From positions 186,001 to 250,000 of the forward strand of contig JAUKTV010000012.1 of assembly GCA_030549205.1 (NCBI GenBank): a stretch of DNA of 64,000 nucleotides. Direction: 5' to 3'. The notes beneath the pieces are model-generated. The model ran no database searches and was not told the DNA's origin. It was given only the letters and a program-made list of their open reading frames with translations. How positions within the stretch are numbered: the stretch's first letter is position 1; each line of letters begins with the position of its first letter. The stretch comes from Apiosordaria backusii (lineage: Eukaryota; Ascomycota; Sordariomycetes; Sordariales; Lasiosphaeriaceae). The position numbers and the translations under genes were made by a program. Of this stretch, positions 34,292 through 44,612 are shown piece by piece.

Positions 34292-35018
34292 TTAGTTATG
34301 GTATAGATAGGGCAACATGCTGGTAGGGAAAGGAAGGGACGTACTTGGTGAAGGCACTTCCTTGTCATCCGGAAATAGAATCTGCCAAAGGCTTTCCCAG
34401 GTATGGATCTTTAGACGCGCCTTCCTCTTGGTGAGCAGATCTGCGATAGGTTTACCGATACCGTCCTCGACGTCCTTGGCCTGGTCTCGTTGCTGTGATT
34501 GGGGCAGAGCCCTGATAGTACACGGTCTGGTTAGGTGGCAGTCCCCGACGTGCTTCCTATATAGATGGTCAGCATGTTATACTCCTCCCAATCTTGGATT
34601 CTCAGCAGGCAGGCGAGGCAGACTTGAGAATACTTATGTTTTGGAACGCGTTGGCGCATCCTGGGTGGTCGCGGATGTTGAAGCGGGTCCTGTTTCTCTT
34701 GCGGTAAGGGCAGCTTAGCGGCGCCTGCTTGGTGCCAGAGAGCCGCAGAGCTGTCTCCATGCGCATATGCTCCATCGTTACGGCACCGAACCTCTCTCCG
34801 TAGACCGAGACGGCTGTAGCGGCTGTGTCGGTACTGTCTTCGACCAGCCGCGGCCGCTTCCGCTCCCGCTCCAAGCCTCGCTCCGTGTTGGCGAACCCGT
34901 CGGGTGACCGCGGCCGCCTGGACGGTAAGGGCTTGCGTTTTGGCTTCTCCGCGGCATTACCGGAGGCGCTTCTGGGGAACAGCGCCTGTGGAGGCATAGC
35001 AGCCGTGATGGATGCCAT
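34292..35018 (-). CDS. C2H2-type zinc-finger-like fungal protein, about 219 aa
   Basis: Exon 1 is 35,018-34,624 and exon 2 is 34,556-34,292, joined by a 67-nt intron (GTCTGC donor, TGCTGACC branch, TATATAG acceptor). The join makes CPYRKRNRTRFNIRDHPGC...ISILKKHVGDCH, the cysteine/histidine signature of a widespread fungal family in which a CPFRKRNP-RFN-RDH-C core is followed by a HV-x-H/C helix. A C-terminal HTWESLWQILFPDDKEVPSP segment is also typical. The N-terminal 90 residues are disordered and basic (PKRKPLPSRRPRSP), with a run resembling a nuclear localisation signal. The usual second CPRC finger is missing, so the protein looks shortened. A GTACGT donor after EVPSP suggests another exon; the true C-terminus is unsure. 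Confidence 0.65.
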
Positions 35019-35349
35019 GGGATCGAGCTCTGATGGAGCTATTGAGACCGCCAGCTGTGAGGATGCTTGGGTGAATGGTTACCAAGCTGCGGTTCGGGAT
35101 AGAGTGCTCATGAAAGACACGAATCCTGCCGGCAAGAACGCTTGATGCACAATGGATGTGTTGTAATAAGCGGGAGTGGGCGTCACAGAACATGAATAAC
35201 GATAGGGGCGTCGTTGTCACGAAGAAAGTGACCCTCCGAACCCGTTGACCAGCGTGTCTGCAGACCAGAGTGGAATGGGCCCCCAGCCTGAGGCGTTCTG
35301 ACGCATCTGCAGAGGCGGCAACGGGGGTGTAATGGACCTCGGCATGTCC

Positions 35350-36876
35350 CTAGGACAGTCTGCCCCAATAGGGGTTTGGTGAAACACCGTATGTTTGCAC
35401 GATGTATTCTGCGACTTTTTTCCAGGGGACTTTGGAGGGGTCGGGGTGCGGGGTTTTGGACAGGGTACGCACTGCGCGGGCGAGAAGCTCTAGCTGTTGT
35501 TTTTGTATTGTTAGTATTAGGCATATTGGTGAGGTGGGAGGGTCTCGCGTCGAGCTGGATGGCAAATAGGGGCTGGAGGGAACGTGCCTACCCTCTGGAT
35601 GTTGCAGGTGTATAGGGAAGGGGGTAATTGAGCTCTGGCTTGGGCTGAAGACATTCTAAACAGTTAACTTACATCCTTCTCGGACCACTCGGGCTTGCGT
35701 ACGCGCGCCTCGCGGCACTTGGTCAGTGTGCGGTAGCGCCCCCGTAGCGTCGACTCGGCCTCAGTGAAGCTACCTATGCGCCGGATCTCCTTGTACGGTA
35801 TACCCAGCATCCTCTGCTGCACGAGGAACTCGTCCCTGGATGTACGGTTGGGAAGGTCGGGCGGCTCGTTGCATCTGTGGGAACGGCGGGGCGGTCCCGT
35901 TAGTGAGAGCTGGGTCGGGTATGCTTCCAGGGACATAGGGATCGGCGATGACGGAGGGAGAGTTGAGGTTGAAGTTAGTCTGGGCTCGGGTCGGAGACGG
36001 GTCAGCTTTCTGGGGGGCGGCGAGGAGGGGTTAGAGCGAGTCGAGGATTGGCGTTGGGTTATATCGCTGAACGGGAGAGGCTGTCGCTCGCCCCTATCTG
36101 GGAGGAGCCTCCGGTACTTCTTGGTAGTCCCAGTCGCCTGTGATGCTTGAGACGGCAGAGGGTCGATGGCAGGAAGCGTAAGGTTGGCGGTGTCGGCCGC
36201 GATGGGCTCCGGCTCAGCCCAAATGCTGCTGGTGTTGTCCGACTCTGGAACCTCGATGTAGCGAAGACTGTCGTACTCCACCTGCGTCCCAGATGTGGCA
36301 TTCCACAAAGACTGGTCGGACTCCCCGGCCAGTGCCATAGCTCCAAGCATGTCCGGAGTATCTAACTTGGAGGTGTCGCTCGAGTCCTTCTCGAACTGAA
36401 GCGCCTCGCCGGGTCGGAACACTGTTTGTGGGAGCACGCTGGCCTGGGCACCCAACGTGTAGTTGCTATACTGCAGCAGCGAAGGGTCAACGCTCTGGTT
36501 GGCGTGATCCCATATCGGTTCCCCGCCATATGCAAGCGGAGGGAGGGCAGCAAGCCCGAGTGGGATCAGGTGCCAGTATAACGAGTCCAGTGGCTCAGAT
36601 ACAGCCAGAGCGTTTGCATTCGATGGGATGGAGACAGGCGTCGCCTCAGCGGAAGGCGGGTTAGGCTGGTCTTCTACGGCTTTTCGGGTCCTCCTTCTTG
36701 AAACAAAGATAATAAGACTGAGTCAACGTACCGTGCGCAACACACTGCTCCCTGTGTTCTGGGCCTCGGGATAAGAGGAACCATGGAGCAAAGTCGGCAG
36801 CGGCAAAGGTGAAGACGTTGTTTCGAAGCGCGACTATGTCCATCGGCACCTGGGGCTTGGCTGGCTTCAGAGACAT
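35350..36876 (-). CDS. Myb/SANT-like DNA-binding protein, about 432 aa
   Basis: Proposed exons: 36,876-36,746, 36,696-35,673 and 35,493-35,350, giving 1,299 nt in phase. The last intron (GTAAGT donor after TEKD-like EWSEKD, AACAG acceptor) is well supported because it joins two halves of one domain: TSRDEFLVQQRMLGIPYKEIRRIGSF...TLRGRYRTLTKCREARVRKPEW with LLARAVRTLSK...KVPWKKVAEYIV. This resembles a fungal Myb-like module with two helical Trp repeats, expected to bind DNA in the nucleus. The middle is long, Ser/Pro-rich and probably disordered. The N-terminus (ALRNNVFTFAAADFAPWFLL) resembles the start of similar fungal proteins. The first intron (GTGTGT donor) is less certain; an alternative donor GTACGT breaks the frame. 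The last repeat ends early after TYGVSPNPYW, so the 3' end may be incomplete. Confidence 0.65.
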
Positions 36877-37116
36877 TCTGAAGCTAGTAGCCTAATGCTC
36901 TCTGAGGGTCCAGATTCCGGGCAACTTGCCTTCTGGTTTCTGGTCGTATGCAGGCCGGTGTAGGTTTCCGAGGATGGGCAACGCTTGGGGGAACCGGTAG
37001 TCTAGGGTATTGGTTGGTGATGGTTGTACTGCATACATCTTGGAGTCCCCTTCGTCGGTTATTGAGTCAAGTGAAGACAAGGGATCAAATTGAGAAGAGA
37101 TCTGGTTCTTATTTAA
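36877..37116. other. Myb gene leader, possible upstream ORF
   Basis: A 62-codon minus-strand frame (37,080-36,892, starts MSSLDSITDEGDSK) ends just before the Myb start. It may be an upstream ORF or an unrecognised first exon. No other feature before the Mutator-like element. Confidence 0.3.
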
Positions 37117-39993
37117 AGAGATCTACTCCGTACCCTGTAGACAATCACTCCGCACCCTGTAGCCCCACAATTCTGCCGTGCAAATTCCCACCGCCTGCAC
37201 TTTCTGCCACCAGCACGTGTTGCACCAACCCAAAACGAACGCTCGTTGGATTGGCCACAGGCCACCCAACGTATATACCCCGCAATACCAAGTGCCCGGA
37301 ATACTGCGCATACTCCAAGAAGACTTGACTGCGATTTTATTTTTCCTTGCAAATCGCATTTTTCTGCATCAATTGACCCAAAACGGCTTCCCCGACTCAA
37401 TTTGGCCATCTAGATATCACAATAGCTGCCGCAGGAAATCCCACGCCGATGCCCCTGCGTGGTACCCTGTAGTCCCACGCGGTTCCTGACCTCTCAGGTT
37501 AACCCTACGATACCCTGGATGCCCTTATGGAGGCGTTGAACGTATGGGGTCGTTCTCAGGGCTACGGATTCATCAAGGAAAAGCTGTCCAACTATATTAA
37601 CGGAGCCCCGATTCGGTACGAGGTTGCCTGCGACCGCGGGGGTAAGCCTCACGTCTCTAGGGCCACGGTTCGGCGGTCCTCGAGTTCAAAGACAGGGTGC
37701 GAATGGTTTGGTATTGCGAAGGCGTTGGCAGCGAACGATCGCAAATGGACTTTTGAGGTTAAAAAGGCGATCCACAATCACGAGGCGACTGCCGGGGACA
37801 AAGCAGAGTTGACTGACTACCCACCAAGTCCACCGTGGCCTAACCGATGCCATGAAGGCAGAGGTAGCGGTGTTGTTACTTAACCCGTCCCAACGACCTC
37901 GCGATATTGTTAGCTACCTGCAAAAGACATATCCTGATGCAGTTTTCACCCAAAAAGATATGGAGAACTATCGCCAACGCCTCCAATAGGACAAGCAGAA
38001 CGGTAAGACGCCAACGTAGACACTGATCGAAGTCCTTCGCGAAACTGACACCTACCACGTAGTGCGGACTGATCCTACAGATCCCAACAAGATCACCGGC
38101 CTCTTTTGGACTTTTGCCTGGGGCATCGAAATGTAGAAGAAATATCCATGGGTCTTGCAGTTGGATAACACCTACAACACCAACCGGTTCAAAATGCCGC
38201 TTTTGCAGGTCACTGGGGTAACCAATGTGGCCACCACGTTAAACGCCGCGTTCGGTTTGGTGAACAACGAGCGTGAGGACGGCTTCACGTGGTTAGCACA
38301 ACAACTCAACGCCTGCCGTTCTAAATACGGCATACCGAACCTAGGCGTGTTGATAACCGATTTCGAGAAGGCACTTAAGACGGCCCTAAAGAACGAGTGG
38401 CCGGAGGTTCAACAACAGATCTGCGTCTTCTATGTCAACAAAAACGTGGTCCTCAATATCAAGCGTAAATGGAAGAAGGTCGCTGGTGAGAATCGGACGC
38501 CGGCACTACCGAATATAGAGGACGAGGCTGTTGCGGACCCTATCCTCCTTGACGATGAGGATCAGCACCAATTGCGCCTGCTAAATAAGCCACTGACTGA
38601 AGGCGAGGACACAGGAGCAGTTCGTCTGCCCAGCCGGGGCGAACTTACGCATTCACCGGCCGGCATGTACTCCCTATGGAAGTTCATGGTCTATTGTCAG
38701 GATGAAGATGAATTCGATGAGGCTTGGGATCGGTTCCAGACTGAATTCCCAGAGCAGGAAGCTATTCGCAGCTACCTCGAGACCCATTACCTTCCATGTA
38801 AAGAGCAGTGGGGAGGTCCGTGGGTGACGCGATATCAGAATTTCGGCCAACGCACCACCTCCCCCACTGAGTCGGCGCATCGCGAGTTAAAGTCCTACCT
38901 TGTTAACGGGAAATCTAGTCTCTATAAGTTGCATGAGGTGATTCAGGAGATGCTCAACACCAAGGAGATCACCTACAAGCAACGAATCGCAACTCAAAAA
39001 GCACGTCTTCGTACCGAGTTCAAGGGACCGAGTTTTGGTTGGCTTGGGTCGACGAACATGGAGGTGTCCTACAAGGCAGTCGACAAGGTCAACCACCAAA
39101 AGAAGATCGCGATAGCCTCACAACCTGGTGGCAGTGCTCGATATCCGACTGGCCGGCCGCTCAGGCCCTGTACCGGCCGGTTCTCAAGGCAGTAGGGTAT
39201 GCCTTGTGCCCATCAATTGTTGCCCAGACTGGTGGCAAATGAGGTTCTCACGAAGGAAGATTTCCACCCGTTTTGGTGGTTGAATCGAAGTCTGCAGGAC
39301 GAGTTCCCGATTCTGCGTATTCAGGACCCCGATATCGTAAAGGTGTTGAAGGGCCGGCCAAAAGACGATGGCCCATTTGCAGGGCCGGTTACCAAGTTGG
39401 AGGTACCGTCCTCAACTACACCTACAGTCTTGCAGTTAGACGCAACACCACCAGTCCCAGCATCACGAGCAAATCCACGGCCAACAAAGTCCTCGATTCG
39501 GCGGACTCGGTCTCAGTAGGAGGTTGCCGACCTGAGCGATGTTGAGGGGTCGACACGGCCGGCCAAGAAGGCGGCCACGGCCAGTATGGCACCCGTGACC
39601 AAAAAAGGCAGATATACCTCTAATTCAGACGTCGCGAGAGCCTCAGATTTAGCTGCGTCTGGTGCCTCGAATTCGTCAGGGACACCGCAGTCAGGGCGAG
39701 ACGCGGCCACGCAGGCCACGCAGGACTACATCGTCGTTGCATTGGACTGAGGCACTAGGACGACGAAGCGTTAGATTTACAACACGGAGAATACTTGTAT
39801 TGGAATGTATGTTAGACTAGGAATAGCCTCAGTGGCAGGCTTGCAAAATTCCATCGTTGCGTGAAGACCATGTTTGGGGTGCATCAATTCTCATGTGAAT
39901 TTAGGCGGTGAGCGATGTGGCCCTCACCGCCCGCCAGAATTGTGGGGCTACAGGGTGCGAAGTGATTGTCTACAGGGTACGGAGTAGATCTCT
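37117..39993 (+). mobile_element. Mutator-like DNA transposon with 59-bp terminal inverted repeats
   Basis: The first 59 bp (37,117-37,175) and the last 59 bp (39,935-39,993) are reverse complements with one mismatch. Each contains two copies of a YACCCTGTAG decamer, and a third lies at 37,463-37,472. The interior codes for a MULE transposase on plus. No matching 9-bp target duplication is visible (left flank CTTATTTAA, right flank AGATGAAAG), so the flanks have diverged or the ends are slightly different. A TAG trinucleotide run (40,016-40,031) lies just outside the right end. Confidence 0.85.
37527..39519 (+). pseudogene. MULE (FAR1/Mutator) transposase, inactivated
   Basis: N-terminal FAR1-like DNA-binding region (GYGFIKEKLSNY...YEVACDRGG...TGCEWFGIAKAL...HNHEATAG) at 37,527-37,810. 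The frame then shifts, and at 37,852-39,195 comes the DDE region: MKAEV, YLQKTYPDAVFTQKDMENYRQRL, LQLDNTYNTNRFKMPLLQ with the first Asp, GVLITDFEKALKTAL with the second, and SPTESAHRELKSYL. Three in-frame TAG codons (37,987, 38,017, 38,134) break it; each would be a Gln codon CAG before a CpA to TpA change. Two more frame shifts lie near 37,820 and 39,195-39,240. The C-terminal part (39,199-39,519) ends in a Ser/Pro/Arg-rich tail. Confidence 0.85.
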
Positions 39994-40255
39994 AGATGAA
40001 AGTGATAATTATATAGTAGTAGTAGTAGTATTCGTACTCCGATATGCCCTAGGGCTCGCCGGACCATCTACCTCTAATTACACAGGAAACCGTACCTCGA
40101 GGGCCGGGTGAAAACCTGCGTCTCCCCTTTGAAGCCTTCCTTCCTGAGTCCTCCCACTACGGTGAAAAATTAGATAATAAAAAATACTTTTAATAACTTT
40201 TCAAAGTTGTTTTCCAATCGTCTGCCTTCGCATTCCTCACGACCGCAGTGAGTTC
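39994..40255. other. spacer with trinucleotide run
   Basis: Contains TAG repeats at about 40,016-40,031. A+T-rich towards 40,165-40,200. No gene seen. Confidence 0.3.
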
Positions 40256-41335
40256 TCAGTTGGTGGTGCTTGGGAGTATGAGTGTCGACATGGTGAGTTG
40301 GACGTCTGGCGTGAGGAAATGCGAAGTTGCGACGGCGGTGACCAGGCCAGAGTCCGACATGGCGGTCTTGACGCATTGGCGAACGAGGCCTTTGGCCTGA
40401 GTGGGAGTAGTGTCGTTCGGGCACTGGATCTTGATATGCTGGTCCATGCCGTCAAGGGAGCAGTGGTGGAGGACGTAGCCCTGCGTGTTGGCTTGGAGCT
40501 GCTGAATCAACTTAGGGGCTACAATATTGGCCGACACTGAGTCTTCCCACTGGACGTTCATGGTGCAAAGCCATTGGGGCTCGGAGCTGTCGTTCTTGAC
40601 ACTGTGGGTCAAGGTCAGACTCTTGTTGCGCGCCGACTCGAGTTTGCGGTAAGATGCCGTGGTGATCTTGTGCATAACCAGACCGGCGTGCCAGGCCGAG
40701 TTCGTGCCGGTTTGGCCGAGTGGGATGTTATAGTAGGCGTGGCATCCCGTGATGACGCAAGAACCGTCACCGCTGGGGATCGAGAAGCGAGTAGACTGGA
40801 TCAAGCCGTCCTTGATGATCTCGACGGCTCCGAGGTTTCCAAAGATAGCCTGGCCAATTCTGAGTCCTACATCAAGCCACCCAAAATCAACAGCATTGAT
40901 GTCGCCGGAGCCGGATGGGAGGACAGTTGGAAAGCTCCTCGCCGTGAGCATCTTGCCGAGATCCCGGACGAGTCCTCTGTTCGGCTGCCCCTCTGAGTCC
41001 ACCGGTGCCGGGTCAAACCACAGGAACGTTGTCTCGGCCGGGACCGCGGCCGCGGTCACCTCGAGAGTAGGATCGTTCTTGATCTGCGCGGGGAATGAAT
41101 CCAAGACTTTCTCGAGCTGTTGCTGAGCCCCGTCTCCAGCTGCGGCCGCAACTTTGGCGGCGGCGGCAGTGAAGTTCGGGAACAGCGCGTCGGCCGGCTC
41201 TTCGCCCTCGGCTAAGCCCACCGCGCCGGCGACTTGAGCGATGGTTGAGGCAGCTTGGGAAATGGTGCCTGAGTTCTGTTTGATCCAGTTGACGGCATGG
41301 CCGATGCCCTGAAGAGCCGAGCTGAACCAACCCAT
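40256..41335 (-). CDS. unrecognised 359-aa protein with glycine-rich amphipathic N-terminus
   Basis: Single clean exon with coding-like composition throughout and no stop, in contrast to the damaged elements on both sides. Not recognised. The N-terminus is MGWFSSALQGIGHAVNWIK followed by alanine/glycine-rich helix to about residue 41 (TISQAASTIAQVAGAVGLA), which could insert into or lie on a membrane. Residues 45-90 are acidic/alanine-rich. The C-terminal 230 residues alternate short hydrophobic and polar segments suggesting beta structure, with cysteines near 193, 197, 257, 294, 305 and 327. No signal peptide with a cleavage site. The ATG is preceded by AAA. It may be a lineage-specific host gene or transferred DNA; no function is proposed. 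Confidence 0.65.
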   Translation of the reverse strand: MGWFSSALQGIGHAVNWIKQNSGTISQAASTIAQVAGAVGLAEGEEPADALFPNFTAAAAKVAAAAGDGAQQQLEKVLDSFPAQIKNDPTLEVTAAAVPAETTFLWFDPAPVDSEGQPNRGLVRDLGKMLTARSFPTVLPSGSGDINAVDFGWLDVGLRIGQAIFGNLGAVEIIKDGLIQSTRFSIPSGDGSCVITGCHAYYNIPLGQTGTNSAWHAGLVMHKITTASYRKLESARNKSLTLTHSVKNDSSEPQWLCTMNVQWEDSVSANIVAPKLIQQLQANTQGYVLHHCSLDGMDQHIKIQCPNDTTPTQAKGLVRQCVKTAMSDSGLVTAVATSHFLTPDVQLTMSTLILPSTTN

Positions 41336-41957
41336 TTTGATTCTTGAGCGCGAGGTATGTTCTGAGTGGGAAAGGTGCAGAATTGATCTGAGGAGCAGCG
41401 AAGCAAAGATATTAAAGGTGTTGTTCGAGCTTCTAGGGATATAATAGGGACGGATGGTTGTGAAGTTTTTGGTCTCGGGACGTGAGGAATATTCCAGCTT
41501 TATATAGTTTTCAGCATCGTCTGCACTTGCTTCACAACCAATATAGGCTGAAGTACCTGGGTTTAAACGTTCTGGCCCGCTTCTTGTCGATTACGTATAT
41601 ATATCGTCAAGCAGACGAAGACAACTGGGGCTTGATGCAGAAGGCATCCCGTCTGAGCATCACTATAATGTCATAGGAGGTTCTAGACTAAACCCCGCGT
41701 CCGAGATGCCAATTCTACTTCTCTGTGGCTATCTGAAATGCAGGTCGATGATTCAGGATTGCGACAGTCCTTCAACATTCGCACCAATCCCGAGGAGCTA
41801 ATGTCAAAAGTGACACGGAGAAGAGGCCGATCGTACGATTTCTACCGCAGTTGGCTCCGCCGACAGTGTGTTGCGAGTCAGCATCCATGGTCATGACATG
41901 CCAGGATGAAGGGGAAGAGGTAGGTTAAGGCAGGTAGATAAAGGAGAGAGAGAGAAA
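41336..41957. other. intergenic region, no gene seen
   Basis: Promoter side of the 359-aa ORF on minus; no recognisable gene. Short AT-rich microsatellite near 41,598-41,606. Confidence 0.3.
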
Positions 41958-42050
41958 ACCACCTCCGGGAACTACCTCTGGAAACCATCTCCGGGAACTA
42001 CCTCTGGAAACTACCTCCGGGAACTACCTCTGGAAACTACCTCCGGGAAG
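41958..42050. repeat. 13-bp tandem repeat alternating two variants
   Basis: About seven units of 13 bp, alternating ACTACCTCCGGGA and ACTACCTCTGGAA, so it also reads as a 26-bp repeat. One unit reads CCATCTCCGGGA. It lies directly before the LINE remnant and is preceded by a GA microsatellite (41,944-41,955). Confidence 0.85.
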
Positions 42051-42149
42051 CAGAAGCTGATACAATACTATTACGAATATGGCCACATACCGCAACCTGA
42101 GGGGCGCGCGGGGCGCGTCCCGAGCCAATCATTTATACATATATACCAT

Positions 42150-44524
42150 AATCGCTCCGGGCCAGATACGAGAGACTGATGAAAGAGGCCCGCACAGACT
42201 ACTACCGGGAGGAGCTCAACGAGAGGCTGAGAAGAAGCCGGACAAGATGTGGGCCTTGGAAAGGCTTCGGAGCCCGGAAGAAACGCTCGACCGAGCAGGC
42301 TCTCTTACTGCTTCAAGAACATATCTACAAAGCATGGAGAGCCAGGAAAGTGCTCAGTCTGATCAGCTTCGATGTCAAGGGCGCATACAATGGGGTCTTC
42401 AAAGACAGGCTGCTCCAGGGGCTCAAGGCAAGAGGCATACCGGAGGCTCTGGTCAGGTAGATTGACGCGTTCTGCTCCAGGCGCACAGCGACCATTGTGG
42501 TAAACGGGTTCACGTCCGAACAGCAAGAGTTGCCGCAGGCAGGACTGCCGCAGGGATCACCACTGTCTCCAATACTGTTCCTCTTCTACAACGCAGACTT
42601 AGTGAAGTACAAAATCGACGCGAACGGAGGCGCACTCGCTTTTGTCGACGACTATACAGCCTAGGTTACCGGGCTATCAGCAGAGGCAAACCGCATCGGC
42701 ATCCAAGCCATCATTAATAAAATAATAAACTAGGAAAGACAAAATAGTGTCTAATTCAAAGGCGAAAAGACAGCCATTATACATTTCACAAAGGACAAAA
42801 AACGAACCTTAGAATAGCCGTTCTCAATTAAAGGTAAAACGGTTAAATTAAAGAAGAATGCAAAGATCCTAGGAGTCATGATAGACCGCAAACTACGCTA
42901 CAAACAGCATATTACCAGGACGGTAACCAAGGACTTTACAGCCGCTTTAGCTTTAAAGAGGCTAAAGATGCTTTCCCCGCGGACAGCGAAACAATTGTTC
43001 ATTACGACAGTAGCTCCTGTTATGGACTACGCTGCCAGCATTTGGATACATGCCTACGGGGAATGGGCACTAAGCTGGCTGAACAGGACGCAGAAGATCG
43101 GGGCCCTGGCCATCACAGGAGCCTTCCGAACCGTGGCAGCGGCCGTGGCAGAAGCCGAAGCGAGCATTCTCCCCATACGAGAACGACACGCCCGGGCGGC
43201 AGCCAGACTATGGATTAAAATCCACACATTGCCTGGGACTCATCCCCTCGCCTCAAAGAAGATCCGAGCAACAGTGCGATTCGTCTCCCCACTTCAGGAG
43301 ATTGCCCGTGCGGTGAAAGGAATAAAAACCGAACAAATGGAAACAATCCAGGAATACGCCCTCGCTCCCTGGGAACCTCGCCTGCAGCCGACGGTCGAAG
43401 CTGACCGAGGGAAGGCGACCGAGTTAGCCAACAGAGCTACGGGCATCGTGATTGCAACCAGCTCATCCGTGAAGAAGGGCATTGTTGGCATGGGCGGCGT
43501 CGCACGAGACACTCTCTTCCACAGGACTGGCGAGAACAAGCTATGCTGTAACCCTTGGGACGAGGGAGGAGCAGAATCCGTACACAGCAGAGTTAGCAGC
43601 CATCGCAAAGGCATTGGAGAACTTGCCGACTAGCGTCCACCACATCGCTGGCAGCAATCAGAGAACCACGGCAACAGTCCGGCCAAGGCATCATACGGCA
43701 AATATACGAGTTGGCCAGACTACATCAGCGAAAGGGAAATTTGGTCGACTTCCTGTGGATCCCAGCGGAAGCCAACTTTCCGCTGGGATCGGAGGCTAAG
43801 GCGGCAGCGCAAAGGGCAACAAGGCGAGGACACACACCCAATTTCCAAATACCCCAAGCTAAGTCTACCGTAATCAGGCTGGCAATGGCCAACCAACGAT
43901 AGAGGAAAGGTCTTTTTAAAAGCGTAGGCAAGTTCTTAAAAGATATAGACGCGACACTACCAAAAGCAGTCAAATCAGACCTTTGTATCTATAATTAAGT
44001 AAAGAAAATAGTAAAATATTTTTTACTATAATATATAAAGTAAACAGCTCTAAAGGATGGTATACTATAAATTACAGTAGTAAAGTAAGGCAGCCTCTTA
44101 TTTTACTTAAGAAGGAAAGTACTATTTAACTTAAAGAAGTAGTTACTAGATATAAAAGCAATCCGGAAAACGATTAAGTATGCTATAGCGATAGAGAGGT
44201 TAGATTTAAACAACGAATAAACATAACAACTGAATCAATTAAAGTAGGGAGTTCTACTAATACCATACAGCCTTAACCGGCAAATTCTACTTTAGCTACT
44301 AAAGATGAGACGCTAAATACTTAAAGAACGTAGCCTCTAAGCCGATCTGCTAACAATCAAGGCAAGAGGTAAGAGGTATTGGGAAGCTTTGTACGAAGGG
44401 CAACTCAAGGGGCTTGTGCGAGATCATGGGAGAAGCGGCCTGAATTGTATATATTTAGCGTGCCAAGGCCCTTTAGGCTTAGCGTCTCCGGGCGAAATAA
44501 AATCCATCCATCCATCCATCCAAC
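42150..44524 (+). mobile_element. LINE copy 1 (Tad1-like non-LTR retrotransposon), 5' truncated and mutated
   Basis: Reverse transcriptase segments on plus: STEQALLLLQEHIYKAW and SFDVKGAYNGVF (first catalytic Asp), GLPQGSPLSPILFLFYNADLV, the FVDDY active site at 42,641-42,655, then KILGVMIDRKLRYKQHI and a long thumb region to 43,633 (RIRERHARAAARLWIKIHTLPGTHPL). RNase H-like scraps (YTAELAAIAKALENLP) follow in a shifted frame at 43,560-43,640. In-frame stops at 42,458 and 42,662 fit TGG to TAG. The front of the RT domain seems deleted between RTRCGPWK and GFGARKKRS (about 42,260). The 3' end is CCTTTAGGCTTAGCGTCTCC, GGGCGAAATAAA and a TCCA microsatellite tail (44,503-44,523). Confidence 0.85.
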
Positions 44525-44612
44525 CCTCTTGCTGCCGCTGCTGCTGCGCCGCGATTGAAGCTACTTATAGATCCTGCCCGGCCCGGGGCAACATCTATTT
44601 CTCACCTCTTCA

